Assembly: GCF_025562455.1 (NCBI RefSeq)
Contig: NZ_JAHPRO010000007.1
Location: 1-64,000, forward strand
Direction: 5' to 3'
Source of the DNA: Acinetobacter sp. WU_MDCI_Axc73
GTDB taxonomy: Bacteria; Pseudomonadota; Gammaproteobacteria; Pseudomonadales; Moraxellaceae
DNA: 64,000 nt
In this document: positions 38,142-46,529 of the stretch, piece by piece
How the letters are laid out: each line of letters begins with the position of its first letter
Numbering within the stretch: position 1 is the first letter of the stretch
Made by a program: the position numbers and the translations under genes
The notes under the pieces: generated by a model
The model's input: the letters and a program-made list of their open reading frames with translations, nothing else
Databases searched by the model: none
Told to the model about the DNA's origin: nothing

Positions 38142-38987
38142 TTATGCCTTAAATTGAACCTGTAAATTATCAATGAGACGCGTTGAACCTAACTTCGCGG
38201 CCACAAACAAAACAATATCCTGATTAAATATTTCAACTGGCTGTAAATTCGGCTGACGTGCCTCGACATAGTCCACAACAAAGCCTGCATTTGTCAATTG
38301 CATTCTGATAGTTTGTAGCACCTCAGCCAGGGCAATACCTGCATGCAAGTCTTTTTCTGCCTGTTTAAGTGACTGGTAAATAGTGGGTGCTGTTTTACGG
38401 TGCTCTTCACTCAGATAGCCATTGCGTGAACTTAATGCCAAACCATCTTCAGCACGTACTATAGGTACGCCAATCACTTCAACCGGAATGTTTAAATCTT
38501 TAACTAACTGGCGAATGACAGCCAATTGCTGATAATCTTTTTGACCAAAAAAAGCAAAATTAGGCTGCACAATATTAAACAGCTTGGTGACCACCACTGC
38601 GACCCCATCAAAATGACCTGGTCGTGATTGACCACATAAATCATTGGTAATACCACCAATCGTGATATTGGTCAGGCGTGGTTGCTTGCCATACATTTGA
38701 TCGACGGTTGGCGCAAAAATAATATCACAGCCGATATCTGCCAATAAATGACTGTCTTGTTCTAAGGTACGTGGATAGCTTTCGAAATCTTCGCCTTCAC
38801 CAAACTGAATTGGATTCACAAAGATACTGACTACGACTACATCACAAAGTTTTTTTGCTTCACGCACCAGATTCAAATGTCCTTGGTGCAAATTCCCCAT
38901 TGTGGGCACAAAACCAATACTTTTGCGCGCAGTGCGAGCAGCTTGTAAAGATGCCGCCAATCCCTGAATGGTTGTTTCTGTTTTCAT
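38142..38987 (-). CDS. panC: Pantothenate synthetase
   Basis: PanC joins pantoate and beta-alanine, using ATP, to make pantothenate. The 281-residue protein has the HIGH-like motif [20 protein letters not shown] and the KMSKS-like [11 protein letters not shown] motif, as well as [23 protein letters not shown] and [17 protein letters not shown]. It follows panB with 3 bases between the genes, the standard panBC arrangement, but no panD is present here. Length is normal. Confidence 0.97.
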   Translation of the reverse strand: MKTETTIQGLAASLQAARTARKSIGFVPTMGNLHQGHLNLVREAKKLCDVVVVSIFVNPIQFGEGEDFESYPRTLEQDSHLLADIGCDIIFAPTVDQMYGKQPRLTNITIGGITNDLCGQSRPGHFDGVAVVVTKLFNIVQPNFAFFGQKDYQQLAVIRQLVKDLNIPVEVIGVPIVRAEDGLALSSRNGYLSEEHRKTAPTIYQSLKQAEKDLHAGIALAEVLQTIRMQLTNAGFVVDYVEARQPNLQPVEIFNQDIVLFVAAKLGSTRLIDNLQVQFKA

Positions 38988-38990
38988 GAG

Positions 38991-39800
38991 TTATAACTCG
39001 ACCTGAAAAGTATGTTCTGGTGCTGGGAAAGATTGATCTTGTACAGCTAAATGGTAAGCTTTAAACGCATCTACAATTGCAGTTTCACCTGACTGTTCTT
39101 TCATAAAATTACGTACAAATCGTGCCACACGCCCGAATGTCAAACCCAGCATATCCTGTACAACCAAAACCTGACCGTCAGTTTGGTTACCTGCACCGAT
39201 CCCAATGACTGGTGTATGCGGAAATAACTCAGCGATTTCTTGCCCCAATTGTGCAGGAACACATTCCAGTAATAAAATCGCAGCTCCTGCTTCTACCACC
39301 GCAGTACAGTCAGCAATTAACTGATCAGCGGCCTCACGAGTTCTGGCTTGTAATTTATACCCCCCAAACACATGCACAGATTGCGGGGTTAAACCCAAGT
39401 GTACACAAACAGGAATACCATTTTGTGTCAATGCACGAACAGATTCACTCAGCCATGCACCGCCTTCGATTTTGATCATTTGCGCACCTGCCTGCATGAC
39501 TTTTTTGGCACTTTGCAAAGCATCATTTAAGGTGGCATAGCTCATAAAAGGTAAATCAGTCATGATAAATGCATGGCTGTTTCCACGGCGTACTGCGGCG
39601 GTATGATAAGCCATGTCATCAACAGTCACAGGCAACGTAGAATCATGCCCCTGAATTGCCATTCCCAGAGAATCACCAATCAAAATTGAATCAACCTCAG
39701 CAAGTTCCATCGCTTTGGCCATGCTCGCGTCGTAACAGGTCAGGCAGGAAAACTTACGTCCTTCTTTTTTAAATTTTCTTAAGTCACTTAGACTAATCAT
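38991..39800 (-). CDS. panB: 3-methyl-2-oxobutanoate hydroxymethyltransferase
   Basis: PanB adds a hydroxymethyl group from methylene-tetrahydrofolate to alpha-ketoisovalerate, the first step of pantothenate synthesis. The 269-residue TIM-barrel shows the metal site ILIGDSLGMAIQGHDSTLPV, MIKIEGG and PVCVHLGLTPQSVHVFGGYKLQ, plus the catalytic Glu in LLLECVPAQLGQEI. I set the start at 39800 (MISLSDLRKFK) with GAGGA 7 bases upstream; six upstream codons are open. Folate made by FolK, the gene before it, supplies the cofactor. Confidence 0.97.
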   Translation of the reverse strand: MISLSDLRKFKKEGRKFSCLTCYDASMAKAMELAEVDSILIGDSLGMAIQGHDSTLPVTVDDMAYHTAAVRRGNSHAFIMTDLPFMSYATLNDALQSAKKVMQAGAQMIKIEGGAWLSESVRALTQNGIPVCVHLGLTPQSVHVFGGYKLQARTREAADQLIADCTAVVEAGAAILLLECVPAQLGQEIAELFPHTPVIGIGAGNQTDGQVLVVQDMLGLTFGRVARFVRNFMKEQSGETAIVDAFKAYHLAVQDQSFPAPEHTFQVEL

Positions 39801-39836
39801 TATGATGTCCTCTATCAACTTCCCCTAACAGGCAAG

Positions 39837-40325
39837 TTATTTTTCAACCCAGTTGCGATCCGCCACAACAGTTAAAGACGGATGTTTTACCAGCTCTAAA
39901 TCTTTTAGCTTTTGACCTTTTACCATGAGATCAGAATCGATATCCAACAAAGGTACAAGCACAAAATCACGCTCAAGTAATCCAATATGTGGCACAGTCA
40001 AACGCTGATTTTGGATGTCTTGCTCAGCATAAATCAGTAAATCCAGATCCAGTGTACGTTCCCCCCAACGGCGTAAACGTACTCTTCCTGCCTCATGTTC
40101 AATACGCTGTAATTGATCCAGCAAACCCAAAGGTTCAAGCGAAGTGATTAACTGTGCCGCTGCATTATAATAATGCGGTTGATCTTGCGGCCCCATCGGA
40201 GGACTTTGGTAAAGCTGAGAAACCTGAACTTGACCCAAATCTTTTAAACGCTGAACTGCATATTGAAGAATCTGACGGGAATCACCTAAATTACTGCCCA
40301 TCCCAATATAGGTGACAACACTCAT
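39837..40325 (-). CDS. folK: HPPK, 2-amino-4-hydroxy-6-hydroxymethyldihydropteridine diphosphokinase
   Basis: FolK transfers pyrophosphate from ATP to the pterin alcohol in folate synthesis. The 162-residue protein has IGMGSNLGDSRQILQYAVQRL, the pterin-binding YQSPPMGPQDQPHYYNAAAQL and the signature RWGERTLDLDLLIY. The ATG overlaps the pcnB stop by 4 bases, the usual pcnB-folK coupling in gammaproteobacteria. It leads into panB after a 36-base gap. Confidence 0.97.
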   Translation of the reverse strand: MSVVTYIGMGSNLGDSRQILQYAVQRLKDLGQVQVSQLYQSPPMGPQDQPHYYNAAAQLITSLEPLGLLDQLQRIEHEAGRVRLRRWGERTLDLDLLIYAEQDIQNQRLTVPHIGLLERDFVLVPLLDIDSDLMVKGQKLKDLELVKHPSLTVVADRNWVEK

Positions 40326-41776
40326 TGAGTTGGTCCAAAAATAACCTGACTCAAATCACGCTGTACCCGTTTACGCTTCATAATGGGTTGATCAGGATTA
40401 AGATTTGTCGTCGAGGATTCAGGACTACGAGCCACATGGTCTTTAGTACGTGTTTGTTCACGGCGAGCACGACGACTACGTGCTTCTGGTACGTTCACTA
40501 AAGGTTCAATTTCAGCCGTAGTATCTTTAGATTCGTTTGCTTCAATATTTTGTTTACGGCGGGTCTTAGCACGTTGCCGATTATATTGGCTAATTGCGGT
40601 TTCTTTTTCATCACTCGACAGTGACTGATAATGATCCCACCATTGCCCCATGCCCTGAGTTGAATCATCACCCGATTTTTCACGCAACAACAAGAAGTCG
40701 AAACCTGCACGGAAACGCGCATGACTTGCGAGCGCTTCAATTTGTTGAGGTTTAGGGTTAAGTAAACGTACCTGCATTTCCCAAACTTCACGGATAAAAG
40801 TTTCAGCAAAACGTGGAATAACAGTACGTGTTGCCTGACGCTTAAGTACGTCTAAACCAGCCTGCGCACGTGCTTCAGCGGGAACAATACCTTTTGCAAG
40901 ATAAAAATCACAACGCTCTAGAAAAGGCTTCCATAACAATACTGCATAGAAAAATGCAGGGTTAATGGTTTTACCAATCTGAATACGCTGATCGGTATTT
41001 TTCGCGGCACGTTCAATAAATTTGCTGATATCAGGCTTAATATCTGCAAATAATTGCTTCCAGATATCAAACTCAATCAGCATTGGTAAAACACGCGCCA
41101 AATGCCCCATCGTGAATAATTTTTGCGACTCATCATATAAACGATGTGGCGATACATCACGTAACAATTGCGTCATTTCCACATCGAAGATTTTTAAAAT
41201 CTGTGGATCAATATCAAAATTTAATTTGGCTGCAAAACGCAGTGTACGAAGCATTCTGACTGGATCTTCTTCAAAACGCTGTTTTGGATCACCTAACAGG
41301 CGTAAAGTTTTATGATCGATATCGGAGATGGCATCACAAAAATCCAGCACAATACCTTTGCGTGGTTGATAATACAGCGCATTAATTGAGAAATCACGTC
41401 GAGCAAAGTCTTGCTCAATGGTCCCCCAATTATTATCACGTAAGATCATACCCGATGTACTGGTGACTGCTTTTTTAGGCGGCGCACGGAAAGTCGCAAC
41501 TTCAATCAGTTCACGACCAGAATACACATGTGCCAATTCAAAACGTCGTCCAATAATACGACAACGTCGCCCAAAGACTTCTTTTACCTGAGCAGGTGTA
41601 GCATTGGTGACGGCATCAAAATCTTTTGGATTAAGACCCAACATGAGATCCCTAACCCCACCGCCAACGATATAGGCTTCATAGCCCGCTTTGGTCAGAC
41701 TATCGATCACATCTAAGATAGAAGAAGGAAGTTGCGTTGTAGATAAACCACATTTTGACGCGCGCAAAGTTTGCAA
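40322..41776 (-). CDS. pcnB: Poly(A) polymerase I
   Basis: PcnB adds short poly(A) tails to RNA 3' ends, marking them for decay. The 484-residue nucleotidyltransferase has the head-domain motif YIVGGGVRDLMLGLNPKDFDAV (with the DxD pair), RRDFSINALYY and EEDPVRMLRTLRFAAKL. The C-terminal 90 residues are very basic and low-complexity (RRARREQTRTK, KRKRVQRD), typical for RNA-binding PcnB. It begins at TTG with AGGAG about 10 bases upstream; E. coli pcnB also has a weak non-ATG start. Gene order pcnB-folK-panB-panC is conserved. Confidence 0.95.
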   Translation of the reverse strand: MQTLRASKCGLSTTQLPSSILDVIDSLTKAGYEAYIVGGGVRDLMLGLNPKDFDAVTNATPAQVKEVFGRRCRIIGRRFELAHVYSGRELIEVATFRAPPKKAVTSTSGMILRDNNWGTIEQDFARRDFSINALYYQPRKGIVLDFCDAISDIDHKTLRLLGDPKQRFEEDPVRMLRTLRFAAKLNFDIDPQILKIFDVEMTQLLRDVSPHRLYDESQKLFTMGHLARVLPMLIEFDIWKQLFADIKPDISKFIERAAKNTDQRIQIGKTINPAFFYAVLLWKPFLERCDFYLAKGIVPAEARAQAGLDVLKRQATRTVIPRFAETFIREVWEMQVRLLNPKPQQIEALASHARFRAGFDFLLLREKSGDDSTQGMGQWWDHYQSLSSDEKETAISQYNRQRAKTRRKQNIEANESKDTTAEIEPLVNVPEARSRRARREQTRTKDHVARSPESSTTNLNPDQPIMKRKRVQRDLSQVIFGPTQ

Positions 41777-41906
41777 AAGACGCTGTCTCCTACGTCTGAA
41801 CGTAAATGATAAGATGCGCTAATCATATCTCTAACCCGCCTAAAGGGCAATTTGATTCTCTCAATGATTAGGCACTTAGCTCAAAAATCTTGTTAAATGC
41901 TGCGTA

Positions 41907-42368
41907 TTATAAACCAAGATTTGATTTATTTTTTTCAATAAATTTTGGCCCGATTCCTTTAATATTAAGCAAATCATTGACTGATCTAAATTGACCGTTC
42001 TGATTACGATAATCAACGATCGCTTGTGCTTTTTTCTCTCCAATGCCATTAAGCTTTTGCAGTTCCTGCGTAGAAGCTGTATTAAGATTAATCTTGCTTC
42101 CCAAATTTTTTGAAGAATTATTTTGAGTTGATGTTTTTTTTAATGTTGCCGAAGTATTTTGTAAGCTTGGCTTACCCAAATAGTAGTCCGCTGTAGAAGA
42201 AGATGCTTTTAAACGCTGATCATGCGCTTGTTGCTGAGTTTTCCATGACTGATAAGATTGATCAAATTGTTGCGCATGTAGCATGCTTGAGAATAAACAC
42301 AAAATACCGATCTGAATCCAATATAGTGAAAATTGTCGTAACGTGATCATCTTGTGTAACATTGCCAT
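41907..42368 (-). CDS. comEA: ComEA-like helix-hairpin-helix DNA-binding protein
   Basis: This 153-residue protein has a hydrophobic signal segment (about residues 8-32) and a Gln/Ser/Thr-rich linker. The C-terminal helix-hairpin-helix domain (about 90-153) has the two motifs LQKLNGIGEKKAQAIVDYR and LLNIKGIGPKFIEKN. ComEA binds DNA in the periplasm during natural transformation, which Acinetobacter is well known for. The start is uncertain: in-frame ATGs at 42368, 42362 and 42350 lack a good ribosome site. It could also be a generic HHH protein, but the signal segment favours a secreted ComEA role. Confidence 0.85.
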   Translation of the reverse strand: MAMLHKMITLRQFSLYWIQIGILCLFSSMLHAQQFDQSYQSWKTQQQAHDQRLKASSSTADYYLGKPSLQNTSATLKKTSTQNNSSKNLGSKINLNTASTQELQKLNGIGEKKAQAIVDYRNQNGQFRSVNDLLNIKGIGPKFIEKNKSNLGL

Positions 42369-42383
42369 TTTATAAAGACCTGA

Positions 42384-43157
42384 TTATAAAGACCTAAGTT
42401 TTAATTGTTGTTTCGCCTGATCCCAGAGCGCATCCATTTCTTGTAGACTCATCTCTTCTAAATTTTTTTGTTGTAAAGTCGCTTGCTGCTCAATATACGC
42501 AAAACGTTGTCTAAACTTAAAAATGGTGGCCAAAAGTGCAGATTCGCTGGACAGCCCAAGTTTACGTCCAACATTGATCAGAGAAAATAGGCAATCTCCA
42601 AATTCTTCATGTATTTCATCGGATTGTTGTTCCTGAAGTGCCTGTTCAAACTCGCCAAGCTCCTCTTTTACTTTGCCATAAGCATCTTCAATCGTTTCAA
42701 AGTCAAATCCCAGCTTTGCTGCTTTCTTTTGGAGCTCTTGAGCCTGATTGAGTGCAGGACCATGTTTGATCTCGTCTAAACGTGACTTGGGTTTACCCTG
42801 TTTTTCCTGTTGCTTAATCTGTTGCCATAACTCGCTCACCTGATCAGGATCAAGTGCTGAAAACTGTTCCGCCTGAAATACATGTGGATGACGACGAATC
42901 AGTTTTTCACTAATCGCATCGACAACGTCCTGAAAATCAAAAGCGCCCTGTTCACTATACATTTGTGCCTGAAAAACCACTTGTAAAAGTAAATCGCCTA
43001 GTTCATCTCGAATCTCATCCAGATGACCTTCACGAACTGCAGCTTCAACCTCATAGGCTTCTTCAATCGCATATGGGGTTAAACTTAAAGGAGTTTGTTC
43101 ACGATCCCACGGACACTTTTCACGTAATTCACGCATAATATTGAGTAAGTGTTGCAT
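42384..43157 (-). CDS. mazG: Nucleoside triphosphate pyrophosphohydrolase MazG
   Basis: MazG hydrolyses NTPs to NMP and pyrophosphate, and in E. coli lowers ppGpp when antitoxin MazE is lost. The 257-residue protein has two MazG domains. The first (LREKCPWDREQTPLSLTPYAIEEAYEVEAA, EIRDELGDLLLQVVFQAQMY) carries the EExxE and ExxD metal sites; the second (about 155-230, EELGEFEQAL, EEFGDCLFSLINVGRKLG) likewise. An AGGAG site precedes the ATG by 6 bases. It lies 16 bases upstream of comEA on the same strand, so they may be co-transcribed. Confidence 0.95.
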   Translation of the reverse strand: MQHLLNIMRELREKCPWDREQTPLSLTPYAIEEAYEVEAAVREGHLDEIRDELGDLLLQVVFQAQMYSEQGAFDFQDVVDAISEKLIRRHPHVFQAEQFSALDPDQVSELWQQIKQQEKQGKPKSRLDEIKHGPALNQAQELQKKAAKLGFDFETIEDAYGKVKEELGEFEQALQEQQSDEIHEEFGDCLFSLINVGRKLGLSSESALLATIFKFRQRFAYIEQQATLQQKNLEEMSLQEMDALWDQAKQQLKLRSL

Positions 43158-43300
43158 GTTTAACTCCTTTATAGGTCATCGAAGCGCATTTATTTCAAAA
43201 ACAGATTTGTTATGATGTGAACTCAGCGCACTAGAAATGCACATGATCTTTTAACTAAAGACCTCTTAAAAAATCGGTTATCCAAATAAATGAGAAAAAT

Positions 43301-44092
43301 ATGGCTCAAAGTATCCTGATTACAGGTGCAGCTCAAGGGATTGGCGCTGAAATTGCACGTACTTTTTATCAACAAGGTTATCTGGTCGGTATTTTTGATA
43401 TTAATGAAATCCAGAGTCAAAAACTTGCCAAAGAATTAGGTTCCCGCGCATTCTCAGGTTATCTGGATGTCAGTGACTACGATAACTGGCAGCGCAGCTT
43501 GCAACAGTTTGTACAATGGGCAGGTGAACTGAATATTCTCGTCAATAATGCAGGTATCCTTTACTCGGGTGCATTTGAACATACCAATATTCAAGCCCAT
43601 CAGAGAACCATTGATATTAATGTCAAAGGCGTACTCAATGGCTGTCACGCCGCTTTACCTTATCTCAAACAAGCGAGTTCGGCTCGCATCATTAATCTGT
43701 CATCGGCTTCAGCTATTTATGGACAGGCAGATTTAACTTCTTATTCAGCCAGTAAATTTGCGATACGTGGACTTACTGAAGCTTTAGACGTGGAATGGCA
43801 AAAATATGGTATTCGGGTTTTGGATGTCATGCCGCTCTTTGTACAAACTAGTATGGTTAAAAATATGGATGCAGGTAGCATTCAAAATATGGGCGTGAAC
43901 TTAAGTCCCTCTGATGTTGCCATGCAAGTTTTCAAACTTGCACAACAAAAAGATCATTTTTTTCGGGCTACACATACACCGATTGGTTTAAAAGCCAAAG
44001 TTTTATATCAATTATCCAGCATCAGCCCACAATTTTTAAATCGTTTGAGTAATTTAATGATCAGTCGAAGAAAGAATCAATCGACAACATAA
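43301..44092 (+). CDS. Short-chain dehydrogenase/reductase (SDR)
   Basis: This 263-residue classical SDR has the cofactor motif TGAAQGIGAEIA (residues 8-19), NNAG at about 86-89, the catalytic Ser in LSSASAIYG (about 136-144) and YSASK (about 149-153). The loop after the catalytic Lys (LDVMPLFVQTSMVKNM) is typical of SDRs acting on short or medium alcohols, ketones or acyl groups. The substrate is not determinable. It is divergent from mazG and stands alone. Confidence 0.9.
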   Translation: MAQSILITGAAQGIGAEIARTFYQQGYLVGIFDINEIQSQKLAKELGSRAFSGYLDVSDYDNWQRSLQQFVQWAGELNILVNNAGILYSGAFEHTNIQAHQRTIDINVKGVLNGCHAALPYLKQASSARIINLSSASAIYGQADLTSYSASKFAIRGLTEALDVEWQKYGIRVLDVMPLFVQTSMVKNMDAGSIQNMGVNLSPSDVAMQVFKLAQQKDHFFRATHTPIGLKAKVLYQLSSISPQFLNRLSNLMISRRKNQSTT

Positions 44093-44181
44093 AAACTCGG
44101 CTATTCCTAGACAGCCCATGATTTAGGCATAAGTAGGATTATTTGTTATAGTGCAGTGTCAACCATTAGCCGCCTTCTGCC

Positions 44182-45624
44182 ATGTATTTCAATTTACGTT
44201 ATCCAGAACTCAACCCAAAACTTTATCATCAGCAAGCACCTGTGCCACTTAAAGGCGCGACCGCAGGACATTTTAATGCTGAATTGGCTGATGATTTACA
44301 ATGGTCTGAACAAGATAAATTGCATTGGGTCGAAATCTGTAGTGGACAAAAGATCTTTGCAGAATTTCCTCCGCTGGCCATGGTTTATGCAGGTCATCAA
44401 TTTGGACAGTGGGCAGGTCAACTCGGTGATGGTCGTGGTTTATTAATCGCACAAATTTTGAATCGTTCAGGTCAAACCATTGACTTACATTTAAAAGGTG
44501 CAGGACTAACGCCTTATTCACGTATGGGGGATGGTCGTGCGGTGTTACGCTCTGTGATTCGTGAATATCTGGCAGGACATGCTTTAAATAGTTTAGGTAT
44601 TGCGTCGAGTAATGCAGTTGGATTTACAACCTCTAATCAGGGTGTACAACGTGAAACACTTGAACAGGGTGCCATGTTATTGCGCAGCTCCGATTGTCAT
44701 ATTCGTTTGGGCCATTTTGAATGGATCAATCAATACGCGCCCGAACTACTCGCAGAATTCACCCAAAAATGTATTGAATGGCATTATCCAGAAGCCTTGA
44801 AAACAGAACAACCCATTCTGGCTTTTGCAAAAGGCGTGATTCACAATACAGCAAAAATGATCGCGCAATGGCAACTGGTGGGATTTGCACATGGGGTCAT
44901 GAATACTGATAATTTAAACATTACTGGTTCAACGCTGGACTTTGGCCCTTATGGTTTCATGGAGCGCTTTCGCCCCAACTGGATTAATAACCACTCAGAT
45001 CATCAGGGTCGTTATGCTTATCAAAATCAACCAAGCATTGCGCATTGGAATTTATGGATGTGGCTAAATAATTTGATTCCTTTAGCCAAGCCTGAAGATA
45101 AAGAAGGGTTTAAAACGCAATTAGCCAATTGTCTCGAAGATTTTGAACCGACTTTTTTAGCCGCCTATAGCGAAGGTCTATGTCAAAAAATGGGACTGCC
45201 TGATTTTCATAAAGACAGCTTTGATTGTGGTATGGCTTTTCTGCGCATTTTGCAAACTGAACAACTGGATTACACTCAAAGTTTTCTGCGCCTGCAAAAT
45301 CAGCAATACAAAGCGCTTCGTGATGATTGTCTGGATATTCGTCAGTTCGATGAGTTTTTACAAAGTTACCATGCTATTCGTGAACAGCAGGATGTCGAAC
45401 AACTGAATGCTCAGATGCAACACGCCAATCCAGTTTATATTTTAAGAAATCATATGGCGCAAAAAGCCATCGAACTGGCTGAGCGGGGTGATTTAAGTGA
45501 AGTCGAACGATTATTTACGTTATTACGTCGCCCCTTTACTCCCCAACCTGAGCTGGAAAGACCGGAAGATTTAGCACCACTTCCTAGCGATGTCCCTGAA
45601 ATTATGGTGAGCTGTTCGTCCTGA
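44182..45624 (+). CDS. selO: Protein adenylyltransferase SelO (YdiU)
   Basis: SelO is a pseudokinase that transfers AMP to Ser, Thr or Tyr of other proteins and supports oxidative-stress tolerance. The 480-residue protein has the flipped ATP-binding features YAGHQFGQWAGQLGDGRGLL, LKGAGLTPYSRMGDGRAVLRS and GVMNTDNLNITGSTLDFGPYGFM, the catalytic-like Asp region NHSDHQGRYAYQNQP, and the redox C-terminal VSCSS, where the Cys sits in place of the selenocysteine of animal SelO. Length matches E. coli YdiU (478). It is a lone gene followed by the DnaA-box cluster. Confidence 0.95.
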   Translation: MYFNLRYPELNPKLYHQQAPVPLKGATAGHFNAELADDLQWSEQDKLHWVEICSGQKIFAEFPPLAMVYAGHQFGQWAGQLGDGRGLLIAQILNRSGQTIDLHLKGAGLTPYSRMGDGRAVLRSVIREYLAGHALNSLGIASSNAVGFTTSNQGVQRETLEQGAMLLRSSDCHIRLGHFEWINQYAPELLAEFTQKCIEWHYPEALKTEQPILAFAKGVIHNTAKMIAQWQLVGFAHGVMNTDNLNITGSTLDFGPYGFMERFRPNWINNHSDHQGRYAYQNQPSIAHWNLWMWLNNLIPLAKPEDKEGFKTQLANCLEDFEPTFLAAYSEGLCQKMGLPDFHKDSFDCGMAFLRILQTEQLDYTQSFLRLQNQQYKALRDDCLDIRQFDEFLQSYHAIREQQDVEQLNAQMQHANPVYILRNHMAQKAIELAERGDLSEVERLFTLLRRPFTPQPELERPEDLAPLPSDVPEIMVSCSS

Positions 45625-45647
45625 TCAAGGTTGAAGAATCATCACAG

Positions 45648-45687
45648 TTATCCCCATTTTCTGTGGATAACATTGTGATTATCCACA
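45648..45687. promoter_or_regulatory. Cluster of three DnaA boxes
   Basis: Between selO and baeR lie TTATCCCCA (45648-45656, one mismatch), TGTGGATAA (45662-45670, the perfect box on the minus strand) and TTATCCACA (45679-45687, perfect on the plus strand). The last two form an inverted repeat of 10 bases (CTGTGGATAA / TTATCCACAG) with an 8-base loop. Three boxes in 40 bases is far above chance. This may be a DnaA-binding control site (a DARS- or datA-like element, or control of a neighbour). The ten-base stem could also fold in RNA. Confidence 0.7.
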
Positions 45688-45836
45688 GGATAATTTCTCG
45701 TGATTAATCAGATGCAAGTCTTTGAACATAAGATGTAGAATAAACAACCAACTTAATTTGACTCAAAAAAGTTGAGCATAAAATAAACAAGTGAATTTAG
45801 GACGAGCAGCAATCAATCATGCTGCTCAGATTATTT

Positions 45837-46523
45837 TTAATCTTCTGGATATTCAAAACGATAGCCGACCCCATAAACAGCCTGAATCCATTCATGACGA
45901 TTGCCTGTATCTGCGGCCTCAGTCACCTTACGGCGCAAGTTTTTAATATGGCTATCAATGACACGATCCGCCACATCAAAACTATCTGGATTAATATGAT
46001 CTAATAACTGCGCACGCGAATAAACCTGTCCGATATGTTCCAAAAACAGTTCTAAAAGACGAAACTCGGTAGGCGTTAAACTTAACGATTTTTGTTGATA
46101 CCAGATTCGTTGCTGCGCTTTATCAATTCGGAATAAATCATTTTGTTCTGGTTCTGCTTTACGGTCTAAACGGCGCAATACCGCTTGTACCCGCGCAACC
46201 AGCTCTTTAGGGCTAAATGGTTTACATACATAATCATCTGCACCCATATTTAAACCAAGCACACGGTCAATTTCTTCGGTACGCGCTGTCACCATAATAA
46301 TCGGTAAATCAGACTGCTCTCGAACTTTACGGCAAATGGTCAGTCCATCCATTCGAGGCACCATCAAGTCCAATACCATTAAGCTAGGTTTACGCTGTAA
46401 AAAGCTATCATACGCTTCCTGACCATCATGAAACATACTGACTTCAAAACCTGCGGCTTGTAGATAGTCACGCACGAGATGAGCCAGTTCAACTTCATCT
46501 TCAACCAACATTACATGTTTCAT
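45837..46523 (-). CDS. baeR: Response regulator BaeR (OmpR family)
   Basis: This 228-residue regulator has a receiver domain (residues 1-120: VMLVEDEVELAHL, phosphoacceptor Asp in LMVLDLMVPRMDG, the Lys in VCKPFSPKELVARV) and an OmpR-type winged-helix DNA-binding domain (about 135-225, SLTPTEFRLLELFLEHIGQVYSRAQLLDHI, DSHIKNLRRKV, GVGYRFEYPE). The ATG at 46523 is preferred over a TTG two codons upstream. Its sequence agrees closely with what I remember of A. baumannii BaeR, which activates AdeABC efflux. It follows baeS. Confidence 0.9.
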   Translation of the reverse strand: MKHVMLVEDEVELAHLVRDYLQAAGFEVSMFHDGQEAYDSFLQRKPSLMVLDLMVPRMDGLTICRKVREQSDLPIIMVTARTEEIDRVLGLNMGADDYVCKPFSPKELVARVQAVLRRLDRKAEPEQNDLFRIDKAQQRIWYQQKSLSLTPTEFRLLELFLEHIGQVYSRAQLLDHINPDSFDVADRVIDSHIKNLRRKVTEAADTGNRHEWIQAVYGVGYRFEYPED

Positions 46524-46529
46524 CGTCAA

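Noticed and set aside
42371..42395. Direct repeat of TATAAAGACCT between mazG and comEA
   Set aside because: Only two 11-base copies at the gene junction; may be a small duplication with no visible function.
45648..45687. Chromosomal replication origin
   Set aside because: Only three boxes, no A/T-rich unwinding region or dnaA/dnaN/rpmH genes nearby; a regulatory DnaA site is more likely.
45662..45688. Intrinsic terminator of selO
   Set aside because: The stem is strong but no T run follows it; DnaA boxes explain the sequence better.
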